Of a stretch of 64,000 nt of DNA, positions 21,517 to 32,953 are shown piece by piece. Below the pieces are notes generated by a model, which had not been told where the DNA came from, did not search any database, and saw nothing but the letters and a program-made list of their open reading frames with translations. Numbering within the stretch: the stretch's first letter is position 1; each line of letters opens with the position of its first letter. The position numbers and the translations under genes were made by a program. Source of the stretch: Datura wrightii (lineage: Eukaryota > Streptophyta > Magnoliopsida > Solanales > Solanaceae); the NCBI GenBank assembly GCA_035772735.1, contig JASDFA010000002.1, forward strand, positions 33,004,501 to 33,068,500. Reading direction: 5' to 3'.

Positions 21517-23563
21517 AACTGAACTGCTGATGTAAACTGAAATGGTCAAGTTGACCCTGGCTGATGGTCAAAGACATGCCCTAAGTCTGAAAATTCTGAG
21601 TCTAAGATACTATACTGAACTGAGCTAAACTGGTAGAATTGGAACTGAACTGAGTTGTTTACTCTGGACTGGACAGGACTAACTAGTGGGAGAGTCTATA
21701 ACCACGTGAGCTATACGTGGAGTTCGATATATACACCCCACCGGTAGGACCCAATATACCTTGCCAGGGTATAAAGGCATGAACTGGGTGATCACAAAAT
21801 TTTGTGGCCAATCTGGACAAATAATACTATAACCTACGTTGGCAACGTAGCTCTGGGAACCTGGGTGCGCTGGAACCCTAACCCGCTCGGTGCTAATTCC
21901 TATTCCCACTGGAAACCTATATTGAACTACTAGGTTGATAGCTCGAAACTGGGGCCAAAGACAAGTCAGGGACACATAACTGAAAGTACCCCGAGAGTCT
22001 TATTGGACCAGATTCTGAAACTGGGTTCTAGACTGGTCAGAGTTGCTTATTTGGAAGTGTTGTAACCATCTAAGAACAAACTGTAAACTATACTAGGGTC
22101 CTGGGGCTAGTCAGAGCTATATATCTAAAATGTCATGACTGTCTAATGGACCAATAAACTAGATTCTGAGTCTAATTATGATAATTGGGAGGCACCACTG
22201 ACACCTCAGGAAAGGAATGAAGTCAAACTGATCAGTTGACAATTTATGTGTAGTTCTGAAGGGATTGTACGTTCCAACTGGATTGAGTTACTAAACAGCT
22301 AGTAGAGAACTCAACTCATTCCAACAACACGGAAATTCCATATTATGGAAAAATCTCAATAATTTAAAGAAATATCATCTGACAAGGCAAAAATCTTTCT
22401 TATCAATGGGATATTTGCTCATCCTCTATATAATAAGATTTACAAGGAAATTCATTCTAAAACATACTTCATTCGCTAGACGAAATTAAATACGCAATGA
22501 TCATTACTCGAAAATTTAGGGCTTAGGTTCACTTTGGCTAGAATAAACAACAATTTAGTTAGGAACTGATGAAAATAATATGAACAATCAATATGGATAT
22601 TATTCCAGGAAAAATTCACAAAAAATAACACAAAATTTATTCGTAATCGAAAACCTCAAGGCGATAAACTGATAGGGAGATTATGGAAAGATTTTGGGGG
22701 ACACAAGGGAAGAAGATTTCCCTTGTTGAATTCCCACATACCTGGCTAATTTTTCCCCAAAGAAAGAAACTTGAAATGCTACAACTGGTGAGGAACCCTA
22801 GACCTTTCTTGGGAGCTCTTGAGAGAAAACTTACGCAAATCTTTCTAAAAGTCTAAGTGGGAATGAGGGGAAAACCATTTAACCCCTCTAAATCCCTTCA
22901 AAATAATCTCAAAACGACGTAGTTTAGAGTCTAGGAAAATAGAAAATTAGTGAGTAAAACAGCCAGGTGACCCTAATGGGTCGTGGTGATTGACCATGAC
23001 TCGTGTTCACACCCGTTGGGTTTACTACCCAGGTTTCTATATAGGTCACCACGAGGGACCTAACGAGTCATGTTCACTGACCATGACTCGTGGTCACCAG
23101 TCGTGGACCACACTACGTCATTTCTGAAGATCCAATACCATACTTGGTAGCGAGTCACTTAACAAGTCGTTTCAACTGATGACAACTCATGGTGACACTC
23201 ATTAGGTACACTGCCTAACAACTCAGAAGGACTGGTAATGGGGACCATATCGAGTCGTTGCAAGTGACTATGACTTGTGGTCACTACCCGTCAAGTACAT
23301 TGCCAACTTCTTAATTTCTAGGTTCCGACCTTACCACGAGTGACTTAACGAGTCATGGGACCTGACCACGACTTATGAGGTCGCCTGTTGAGAACACTGT
23401 CTCCATTATACAAAGTCTCAAACCTCATTCTCACAGCTGACCTAACGAGTCGTTATGTCACTTAACGACCCATTAGGTGAGTCGTCCTGTAGCATTTCTG
23501 CTGATTTTTTAGATTTTCTAATTTAAGTCCTGGATCTAGTTTTTGAGTTTTAGGGGCATTACA
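21517..23563 (-). repeat. Tek-B 3' LTR, inner part
   Basis: Continues the LTR broken at 8947; 21522-23563 matches 29140-31217. Its start carries the second AACTG copy. The stretch 22970-23490 is a dense array of ACGAGTC/GACTCGT and GGTCA/TGACC motifs in both orientations. Confidence 0.87.
23063..23091. repeat. Perfect 10-bp inverted repeat in Tek-B LTR
   Basis: Arms ACGAGTCATG (23063-23072) and CATGACTCGT (23082-23091) with a 9-nt spacer. It is the clearest member of the array. Confidence 0.7.
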
Positions 23564-23576
23564 ATATCTCCCCATT
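23564..23576 (-). other. Tek-B polypurine tract
   Basis: Sense AATGGGGAGATAT directly before the 3' LTR; Tek-A has AAGGGGAAGATAT at the same place. Confidence 0.75.
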
Positions 23577-23808
23577 GAAAACATTCATCCTCAAATGTTA
23601 GAATACACAAAGGAAAGCAAAGAATAACAATCAAAATTTCAAAATACTGCTCATTTAACTCAAAAACTGTCAGAACGACTACCTCCATTTCAAAATACAT
23701 AACTAAACTGAATTTACTTTTCATACATGCATCCAAAGTCGGGAAAGAAGATTATACACATGAACTGAATTCAATAACTAGATCAGGCCCTAAGGCAAAA
23801 CTAACATT

Positions 23809-25130
23809 TCAAGCTACAATAGCGTCGGTAGAGAACAAGTACGGGTATTTGGCCATCATATCTGCTTTGGCCTCCCACGTAGCTTCCTCTACCTGCTGAT
23901 TTCTCCATAAGACCTTGACTGAAGCTATTTCCTTATTCCTCAGCTTACGAACCTGATGTTCAAGGATCTAGACTTGGTACCTCCTCATATGAAAGACTAT
24001 CCTTTATTCCCACGCTGTCCAATGGCACAATTGAGGTTGGATTTCTGATGCACTTCTTCAAAAGTGACACATGGAAAAATGGGTGTACAACTGCTAGTTC
24101 TGAAGGTAATTCTAGCTCATAGGCTACATTGCTGAGACACCCTCAAAATTCTGTAAGGTCCCACATACATCGGACTGAGCTTTCCCTTCTTTACAAACCT
24201 CATCACCCCTTTCATGGGCAAAATTTTAGGTATACCTAGTCATCAACTGCAAACTACAACTCTCTTCTCTTTACATCGGCATAAGATTTATGATGGCTCT
24301 GAGCTATTTTCAACCTTTCTCGGATGAGCTGAACTTTTTGTATTGCTTCGTGAATTGAATTTGGCCCTATCAAGGTAGTTTCACCAACCTTGAACCACCC
24401 TATAGGAGGTCTACACCTTCTCCCATATAATGCTTCAAATGGGGCCATTTGAATGCTAGAGTGGTAGCCGTTGTTGTATACAAACTCAATGAGAGGCAAA
24501 TGGTCATCCCAACTACCTTTAAAATCGATCGCAAATGATCTTAGCATATCTTCTAGGGTATGAATGGTCCGCTCGGCTTGCCCATCGGTCTGCCAGTGAA
24601 AAGAGGTGTTGAGCTTGACTTGAATGCCTTGTCCCTTCTGATAGGACTTCCATAAGTGTGAGGCGAACTGCATTCCCCTATCTGAAATGATAGCCAAAGG
24701 CACCCCATGGAGTCTAACTAACTCTCGAATGTAAAGTTTGGCATAGTTCTCAGCTGAGTCTATGGTTTTAATTGAGAGAAAAATAAGTTGACTTACTCAT
24801 TCAATCTACTACTACCCAGATTGAGTCATGTTGCTGGTGAGTCCGAGGTAGACCTGTAATGAAATCCATATTTACTTCCTCCCACTTCCATGTGGGTATA
24901 CTGATATCTTGAGTCATGCCTCCTGGTATTTGATGCTCCACCTTGACTTGCTGGCAGTTTGGGCACTTGGCTATGAATTCAGCAATGTCTCTCTTCATGC
25001 CATTCCACTAGTAAATATCCCATAGGTCGTGGTACATTTTAGTAAGCACCAGGGTGAATAGAGTATCTCGAGCTATGTGCCTCAGCCAGTATCTGCTGTC
25101 TCAAATCACCAACATCCGGTACACACAATC
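23809..25130 (-). pseudogene. Tek-B integrase and chromodomain
   Basis: Integrase zinc region includes FIAKCPNCQQVKVEHQ (near 24960). Core residues D (NMDFITGLPR), D (ISDRGMQFASHLW) and E (TDGQAERTIHTLED) are all present. The C-terminal tail has the GPF-like segment and then a chromodomain-like end near 23960-23809 (EATWEAKADMMAKYPYLF) that would target insertion to modified histone. TAG/TGA stops and frameshifts around 24780, 24250 and 23970 disable it. Stop is TGA at 23809. Confidence 0.87.
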
Positions 25131-25134
25131 TTCC

Positions 25135-26640
25135 CTAGTAACGGAGCACAACATTTCCCCCTTTGGAGAAAGCTTCAACCTCCTTTCTAAGAACTTCTTT
25201 AAGTTTAAGTAGAACTGGATCTTCATCCTGTCTGGAATTGACTTCAACTACCAAAGATGAATCTGACCCACTTTGCATTACCACACCACCTTCGGCTGAA
25301 TCCACCAGTCGCACCCCTGACCGGGCTAGTCTATGAACATCCCTCGGTAACTCCTTTTTTCCTTCTTCAATATGAGCCAAACTCCCCATAGACCATATTC
25401 TTAGGGCGTCAGCCACCACATTGGCTTTGCTCAAGTGATACAACACACTCATTTCATAGTCTTTTAGCAACTCCAACCACCTTCTCTAACGCAGATTAAG
25501 GTCCTTCTAACTCAGCATGTATTGAAGACTCTTATGATCTATGAGTACATCTACGAGAGCTCCATATAAGTAATGCCTCCATATTTTTAGCGCAAACACC
25601 ACCGTTGCCAACTCCAATTCATGAGTTGGATAGTTCTTCTCATGAACCTCGAGCTATCTAGAGGCGTAGGCTATCACTTTGCCCCGCTGCATCAAAACGC
25701 ATCTGAGTCCAATTCTGGAAGAATCACAATAAACAACCAATCCATTTGTTCCCTCTGATAGGGTCAAAATTGCAGCAGTAGTTAGTCGAGTCTTCAACTC
25801 CTAGAAACTCCTCTCACACTTATCCGACCACTAAAATTTCACCTTCTTCTGAGTCAACTTAGTCAGAGGAGATGTTATAAAGGAGAAGCCTTCCACAAAT
25901 TATTGGTAATACCCAACTAAGCCCAAGAAACTCCTGATTTCAGTAGGAGAGGTAGGTCTAGGCCAATCCTTCACTGTTGCTATCTTGTGAGGATCTACTT
26001 GTATTTCTTTACCTGAGACCACATGACCTAAGAAAGTCACGAACTTTAACAAGAATTCACACTTGCTGAACTTGGCAAATAACTGGCGGTCCTTGGGTGC
26101 TGTAATGCTAATCTTAGGTGGTTGGCATGCTCTTCCTCATTTCTGGAGTATACTAGAATGTCATCAATAAATACAATGATGAACATATTCAGATATTGCT
26201 TGAAGACTTTGTTCATTAAATCCATGAAGGCTACTGGGATGTTTGTTAACCCGAAGGACATCACAAAAAACTAGTAATGACCATACTGAGTTTTGAATGT
26301 TGTTTTCATTATGTCACACTCTCTGACCCTTAGTTGATGGTACCCCTGACCTAAGATCGATCTTAGAGAAATAACTGGCACCATGAAGTTGGTTAAACAG
26401 ATCATCAATTCTGGGTAGAGGGTACTTGTTCTTAACTGTGACCTTGTTCAGTTGACGATAATCTATGCACATTCTACGGGTATCGTCTTTCTTACGCACA
26501 AATAGCACTGGAGCACCCCAGGGAGAGATGCTGGGTCTGATAAAACCCTTGTCAAGAAGATCTTTAATTACTCCTTCAACTCCTTAAGCTCAACTGGAGC
26601 CATTCTGTAAGGAGGGATGGAGATGGGCTGAGTATCTGGG
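25135..26640 (-). pseudogene. Tek-B reverse transcriptase and RNase H
   Basis: RT motifs: MCIDYRQLNKVTVKNKYPLP (about 26460), a damaged RSG region near 26320, and intact catalytic FIDDILVYS (about 26165). RNase H follows around 25800-25480 and the linker carries SKANVVADAL and KELPRDVHRLARSGVRLVDS. Comparison of this linker with Tek-A shows exactly where Tek-B itself interrupted Tek-A. Many stops, mostly TAG. Confidence 0.85.
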
Positions 26641-27257
26641 AGAAGATCTATTCCTAAGTCTATTTACCATTCAAGGGGAACTCCAGGAAGATCCTCAGGA
26701 AACACGTCTGGGAACTCGCTGACCACAGGGACTGACTGGATCGTCGGGGTCCCAGAGTTGGAATCCTTCACCCGAACTAGATGATATATACATCCCTTGG
26801 AGATGAGTTTTTGGGCCTTAAGGTAGGAAATAAACCTACCCTTAGGCGCAGAACTACTACCCATCCATTCTAACACTGGTTCATTTGGAAACTGAAACTT
26901 GACAACTCTAGTTTTGCAATCAACTGAGGAATAGAAGGAGTGTAACCAATCCATGTTGAGAATAAGGTCAAAGTTGACCATGTATAACTCTACGAGGTTA
27001 GCTAGAATAACTTTATTCAGGTCTAAGACTGGGCAGTTTATTTACACTCGACTGGCTCTAACTGACTCGCCAACTGGGGTGGAGACTAAGAATGGTTTTG
27101 AGAGGACTTCTGGACTGATGTTGAACTGGACTGCTATGTAGGAAGTCACAAATGAAAGAGTGGCTCCTGTGTCTAGGAGGGACACGTCTAGGTGAAAGAG
27201 ACGTAACATACCCGTAACTACATCAGGTGAGCTTTCTTGATCCTGACAGGAAGACAA
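26641..27257 (-). pseudogene. Tek-B aspartic protease
   Basis: Active site reads LLDTGATLSFVTSYIA near 27180, the canonical D-T-G. Downstream are LILNMDWLHSFYSSVDCKTR and the linker GRFISYLKAQKLISKGCIYH leading into RT. At least one stop/frameshift near 27040 separates the two parts. Confidence 0.85.
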
Positions 27258-28406
27258 AGCATAGAAACGATTTTGGCACTGATCGCTATATGTACCTAAG
27301 GTGTTGGCCTGCTGAGCTGGTCAGCCTACTGGAGCTGATGATGTGGTAGATTGTGATATCCCTCTCCCTGTAGACGTCACTCCCTAAGCCGGTGTCCAAG
27401 CTGTCCACACCCAAAATAGCCCTCTCGTCCCTGAAGGCGCTCTTCCGGGTGGTTCCTACCCCACTTGGGGCAAGATGGATACCTATTCCCAGTACTGTGA
27501 GTCTGAGACTGAGTGCCAGATGACCCACCCCTCCGATCTTGGTGGGACTGAAAGGTTAGGGCACTGGCTGAACTAGGTGTTGGGGCTCTCTACTGCTGCT
27601 GCTGTGGGCGGCTATTACCACTAGACCTTTGATGGACAAAATCTGATTGACCTTTCCTTGCCCATTTGTTCTTATGCTCCATATCCTTCAATTTTTCAGC
27701 CTTAATCTACTGGGCATAGACAATCAAGCTATAGAGGTCCATATCCTTAATCAGCATCACCGTCCTACACTCCTTGAGGAGCAAATTGGACACCCCATTC
27801 ACGAATTTCAACATATGTGCCCTTGGTTTAACTACCACTCTAGAGCGTACTTAGATAGCCTAGTAAACTCCAGAGCATACTCCTCCACAATATGTTGCCT
27901 TGTCTCAAATCCATAAACTTCACCGTCTTTGCCTCCCTCAATTCCCGAGGGAAAAACCTTTCCATGAAAGCTGTGTGGAATTCCACCCATTACATTGGTC
28001 TTGCTCCACTGGCCACCCCTCTTTCCACTGGTCATGCCAGACTTGAGCTGCCCCTTTTAACTGGTAGACGGCCAAGTCAGCACTTTCAGAAGAGCTAACA
28101 CCCATAATGCGGGTGATCTTCCTAACCTCATCCACAAACTCCTGGGGATCCTCCCCTACTTTGGATCCCTAAAATGATGGAGGGTTCATAAGAGTGAAGT
28201 CCCACACCCTCGCAGCTGCTGCAATCCTATACGTGGCTACTGGAACCACCTATTGGTTCAACTGGTTGGTGATTATTTGGGCCAGCAATTGATGGCTACC
28301 CGAAATTCGGTAATAGATATTGATCATCTTGAGGAGCTGCTAAGGCTGGTGGGGTAGGTCTATTGACGTTACTGTCCCTTTTTCTATTTTCGTGTCTGGG
28401 AGGCAT
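27258..28406 (-). pseudogene. Tek-B gag
   Basis: Begins with ATG at 28406-28404 (MPPRHENRKRD), followed within about 36 codons by a TAG. The capsid core is recognisable at 28135-27938 (SADLAVYQLKGAAQVWHDQW). The nucleocapsid zinc knuckle near 27380 is ruined: GYFGCGQLGHRLRE has lost the first Cys and ends in TGA where the last Cys should be. Retroviral-type gag of a Tekay-like chromovirus, nonfunctional. Confidence 0.82.
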
Positions 28407-28611
28407 GGTTCACTGAAATGAAACAGAGCACGAGTTAGAAGGGCGTTTCTAGAATTGAACTTTAACGCACGATAAGGAGTATGAACAAAAGAGATATTTC
28501 CTAATAACATCTCGTAGCCTCATTGTCATAAGTGTGGCGCGCTTCACACCCATGAAAAGAACTCGACTCGATGCGGCTTTCAGACTTTTCCGAGGATACT
28601 CTAAACCTAGT

Positions 28612-28623
28612 GCTCTAATACCA
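28612..28623 (-). other. Tek-B primer-binding site (initiator Met type)
   Basis: Sense TGGTATTAGAGC, one base from TGGTATCAGAGC, complementary to initiator tRNA-Met. It lies 4 nt inside the 5' LTR. Confidence 0.85.
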
Positions 28624-28627
28624 AGTT

Positions 28628-31217
28628 TGTCACTCCCCTAGCCTACACCCTAGAAGTAACATGATACATGAAGTCACAAGCGACCCCAAGTCAATGTCAT
28701 ACACTGGTATTTTGAGTAAAACATGCACAACAAAAATTTGAAGTAATAGCATAGAGGCATTTTATGAAAATTAAGATAAAATTTAAAACATGAAAACTAA
28801 ACATCTGTAGTCTGGAAGCCTTTCTATCTAACGAGTTACTAGACAAGCCCTCACCTAACTCTATGTCTAAATAAAAACTGTAAGCTAACTATACGAAAAT
28901 GAAATAAGGCCCTCGAATGATGAGGAGTCACACTTTAACTGCGGCTAAGGGGGATTTGAATCGTGGCGGCTAACGCTGTTGAGTCTGGGAACCTGCAGCT
29001 GTATCATGAAATGATACAACATAAAAGTATGCACCAGTACTTTGAATGTACTGAGTAAGTGGGGAGAAAGAATAACTAAATATAAAGTCTGAACTAAAAT
29101 GACATGCAATGACCAAAAAATGAGCTGAACTAAACTACTAATGTAAATTGAAATGGTCAAGTTGACCCTGGCTGATGGTCAAAGATATGCCCTAAGTTTG
29201 AAAATTCTAAGTCTGAGATACTGTACTGAACTGAGCTAAACTGGTAGAACTAGAACTGAACTGAGGTTTTTACTCTAGACTGGATTGTACTGACTAGTTG
29301 GAGAGTCTATAATCGATATATAACCACGTGAGCTAGACGTGGAGTCCAATGTATACACCCACAAATAGGATCCAATATACCTTAACAGGGTATAAAGGCA
29401 TGGACTGGGCGATCACAAAAGTCTGGGGCCAATCAGGCCAAATAATACTGTAACCTATGCTGGCAACGTAGTTTTGGGAACTTGAGTGCACTGGAACCTC
29501 GGCCCGATCAGTGCTAAGTCCTTCTCTCACTGGAAACCTATACTAGACTACTAGGTTGATAGCTTGAAACTGGGGCCCAAGACTAGTCAGGGAGACATAA
29601 CTGAAAGTACCCCGAGAGAGTCTTATTGGACCAGATTCTGAAACTGGGTTCTAGAATGGTCAGAGTTGCTTATCTGAAAGCATCGTAACTATCTAAGAAC
29701 AAACTATAAACTATACTGGGGTCCTGGGGCTGGTCAGAGCTATATATCTGAAATGTCATGACCGCCTAATGGACTAATAAACTAGATTCTGAGTCTGATT
29801 CTGATAATTAGGAGGCACAACTGACACCTCGGGAAAGGACTGAAGTCAAACTGATCAATTAACAATTTATGTATGGTACTGAAGAGATTCTATGTTCTAA
29901 CTTGATTGAGTTACTAAACAGCTAGTAGAGAACTCAACTCATTCCAATAACATGGAAATTCCATATTATGGAAAAATCACAAGAATTTAAAGAAATATCA
30001 TCGGACAAGGCAAAAATCTTTCTTATCAATGGGATATTTTCTCATCCTCCACATAATAAGAATTACAAGGAAATTTAGTCCAAAACATACTTCATTCGCT
30101 AGATGAAATTTAATACGCAATGATCATTACTCGAAAATTTAGGGCTTAGGTTCACTTTGGCAAGAATATCAACAATTTAGTTAGGAACTGATGAAAATAA
30201 TATGAAAAATCAACATGGATATTATTCCAGGCAAAATTCATGAAAAATAACACGAAATTTATGCATAATTGAAAAACGCGAGGATATAAACTGATAGGGA
30301 GATTATGGAAAGATTTTTGGGGACACAAGGGAAGAACAATTCCATTGTTGAATTCCCACATACCTGGCTACATTTTCCCTAGATAAAGAAACTTGAAAGG
30401 CTGAAACTGCTGAGGAACCCTAGACCTTGCTTGAGAGCTCTTGAGAGAAAACTTATGCAAATCTTTCTAAAAGTCTGAGTGGGAATGACGGAAAAACCAT
30501 TTAACCCCTATAAATCCCTTCAAAATAATCCCAAAATGACGTAATTTAGAGTCTAGGAGAATAGGAAATTACTAAATATCCGTTAGAAAATCAATGGGAA
30601 AAACTGCCAAGTGACCCTAACAGGTAACCTAACCGGTCGTGGTGATTGACCATGGCTCGTGCTCACACCCATTGGATTTACTGCCGAGGTTTCTATTTAG
30701 GTCACCATGAGGGAACTAATGAGTCGTGGTCACTAACCACGAATCATGGTCACCAGTTGTGGACCACACTACCTTATTTTTAAGATCCAATACCATACTT
30801 GGTAATGAGTCACTTACGAGTCGTTTCCACTAATGACAACTCTTGGTGGCACTCGTTAGGTACACTACCTAAAAACTCACAAGGACTGGTAAAGGGGAAC
30901 ATAATGAGTCATTGTAGGTGACCACGACTCGTGGTCACCACCCGTTAAGTACATTGCCAACTTCTTAACTTCTCAGTTCCGGCCTGACCACGAGTGACTT
31001 AATGAGTCATTATACCTAACCACGACTCCTGAGGTCACCCGTTGGGAACACTGTCTCCCTTATACAAAGTCTGAAACCACTTTGTCACGGCTGACCTAAC
31101 GAGTCGTCAGGTCAATTAACGACCCATTAGGTGAGTCGTCCTATAGAATTTCTATAGAATTTCTAGATTTTCTGATTTAAGTCCCGAATCTAGTTTTTGT
31201 GTTTTTTTGGCATTATA
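28628..31217 (-). repeat. Tek-B 5' LTR
   Basis: 2590 bp, TGTCAC to ATTATA (the matching left LTR ends ATTACA). Contains the same ACGAGTCGT/GGTCA motif array at 30620-31140. Confidence 0.88.
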
Positions 31218-32708
31218 ACTCGGCCGATGGTGGTTTTGTTGTTCAGAATAGGTCAAAATCATCCTTGGTGATTGATGTAAAATCTAGACAATATGAAGAC
31301 CCGATTTTGGTTAAGTTAGATAAAGTCGTTCAGAATCAGAAGGTAGAGGTTTTCTCCGAAAGGGGATATGGTGTTCTTCAGTACTAGGGTCGCCTATGCA
31401 TTCTAGATGTTGATGATTTGAGGAGTTGGATGTTGCACGAGGATCATAGAACCAGGTATTTTATCGATCCAGGTGCCACCAAGATGTACCGTGACTTACG
31501 GGAAGTCTATTGGTGGAATAGTATGAAAAAGGACATCGCGGAGTTTGTAGCAAAGTGTCTAATCTATAAGAAAGTAAAGGTTGAGCATCAAAGATCGGGA
31601 GGTGTGCTTCAGGATATCAGCATATCTACTTGGTAGTGGGAAGAAATTAATATGGACTTCATCACAGGTTTTCCTCGCACTTGTCAACAATATGACTCCA
31701 TTTGGGCTGTGGTAGACAGGTTGATCAAGATTGCTCATTTTCTACCAGTCAAAACCACGAATTCAGCAGAAGATTATTCCAAGCTATATATCTGTGAGCT
31801 AGTTCGATGGCATGGAGTGCCCTTATCCATCATTTCAGACAGAGGTACTCAATTTACCTCTCAATTTTGGAGGTCGTTTTAGAAAGGGCTTTGTACACAG
31901 GTTAAGCTCAGCGCAACATTTCACCTGCAAATGGATTGTCAAGCAGAGGAGACAATTCAACCCTCGAGGACATGTTGAGAGCATGCGTGATTGACTTCAA
32001 AGGTAGTTGAGATGAGCATTTGCCTCTTATCGAGTTTGCATACAATAACGGCTGTCATTTCAGTATCCAGATGGCACCGCTCGAGGCTCTCTATGGGCAA
32101 AGGTGTAGGTTTCTTATAGGATGGTTTGAGGATGGCGAAGCGGTGATGATAGGACCATATTTGGTTCACGAGTCTACAGAGAAGGTTCAGTTGATGAGGG
32201 ACTGGTTGAAAACTGCCCAGAGTCGCCAAAAGTCTTATGCCGACTTGAGGAGGAGAGAATTAGAATTTGAGGTTGATGATTGGGTATTTCTGAAGGTGTC
32301 TCCTGTGAAGGGAGTGATGAGTTTCGGAAAGAAGGGGAAACTTAGTCCCCGCTATGTCGGCCTATACCGAATAGTGAGGCGTGTTGGCAAGGTGGCTTAT
32401 GAGTTGGAGTTTCCCTCAAAATTAGCCTTTGTGCATCATGTATTCCATGTATCACTCTTTAAGAAGTGTTTGGGTGATCCAGCTTTAGTTGTCCCAGTGG
32501 ACAGTGTTGGTGTGAAAGACAACCTCAGTTATGAGGAGGTTTGGTAGAAATATTGGATCGTCAGGTTCAAAGGATAAGGAAAAAGAAATTAGTTTAAGTT
32601 AAAGTTTTATGAAAAAATCATCATGTTGAGGGATCTACGTGGGAAGACAAAGTGGATATGATGGCTAAATACCCACATTTATTCTCTAATGGCTCAGTTG
32701 CAGCTTGA
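31218..32708 (+). pseudogene. Tek-A integrase and chromodomain
   Basis: Starts with the second target-site copy and SADGGFVVQN, continuing the linker broken at 8518. The integrase zinc finger is damaged: the second His is Asp (FIDPGATKMYRDL) and the second Cys is Tyr (KCLIYKKVK). D residues remain in NMDFITG and IISDRGTQF; the Glu region is frameshifted near 31880-31990. A C-terminal open stretch (32020-32547) leads to a chromodomain remnant (STWEDKVDMMAKYPHLF) ending at TGA 32706-32708. Confidence 0.87.
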
Positions 32709-32940
32709 GGTATCAATATTGACCTAAAACTCTATCTAGTTTTCATGTTCAGTTCATGTGCCCAAGTTTCTTTTATGTATGTAGATGTATGTATGATTCG
32801 TGAATTCAGTTTAGCTATGTAATTTGAATTTGAGATTGTCATTCCGTTCAGTTTCGGCATAAATGATCAGTATATGAATATGATAATTGCATTTCTCTAC
32901 ATTTCAGTATGTTTTCCAACATTAGAGGATGAATGTTCCC

Positions 32941-32953
32941 AAGGGGAAGATAT
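32941..32953 (+). other. Tek-A polypurine tract
   Basis: AAGGGGAAGATAT directly upstream of the 3' LTR. Confidence 0.75.

Larger units (their letters stand above)
8519..31217 (-). mobile_element. Tek-B: chromovirus inserted in Tek-A
   Basis: Minus-strand Tekay/Del-type element with both LTRs, initiator-Met-type primer site (28612-28623), gag-protease-RT-RNase H-integrase-chromodomain and a polypurine tract (23564-23576). Without the Ath-C insertion it would be about 10.1 kb. The left (3') LTR is split by Ath-C. It carries the same gene order as Tek-A, whose linker it interrupts. Confidence 0.9.

Noticed and set aside
27286..27528. Minus-strand 80-codon frame
   Set aside because: Shifted frame over the Tek-B nucleocapsid; the correct frame shows the damaged zinc knuckle.
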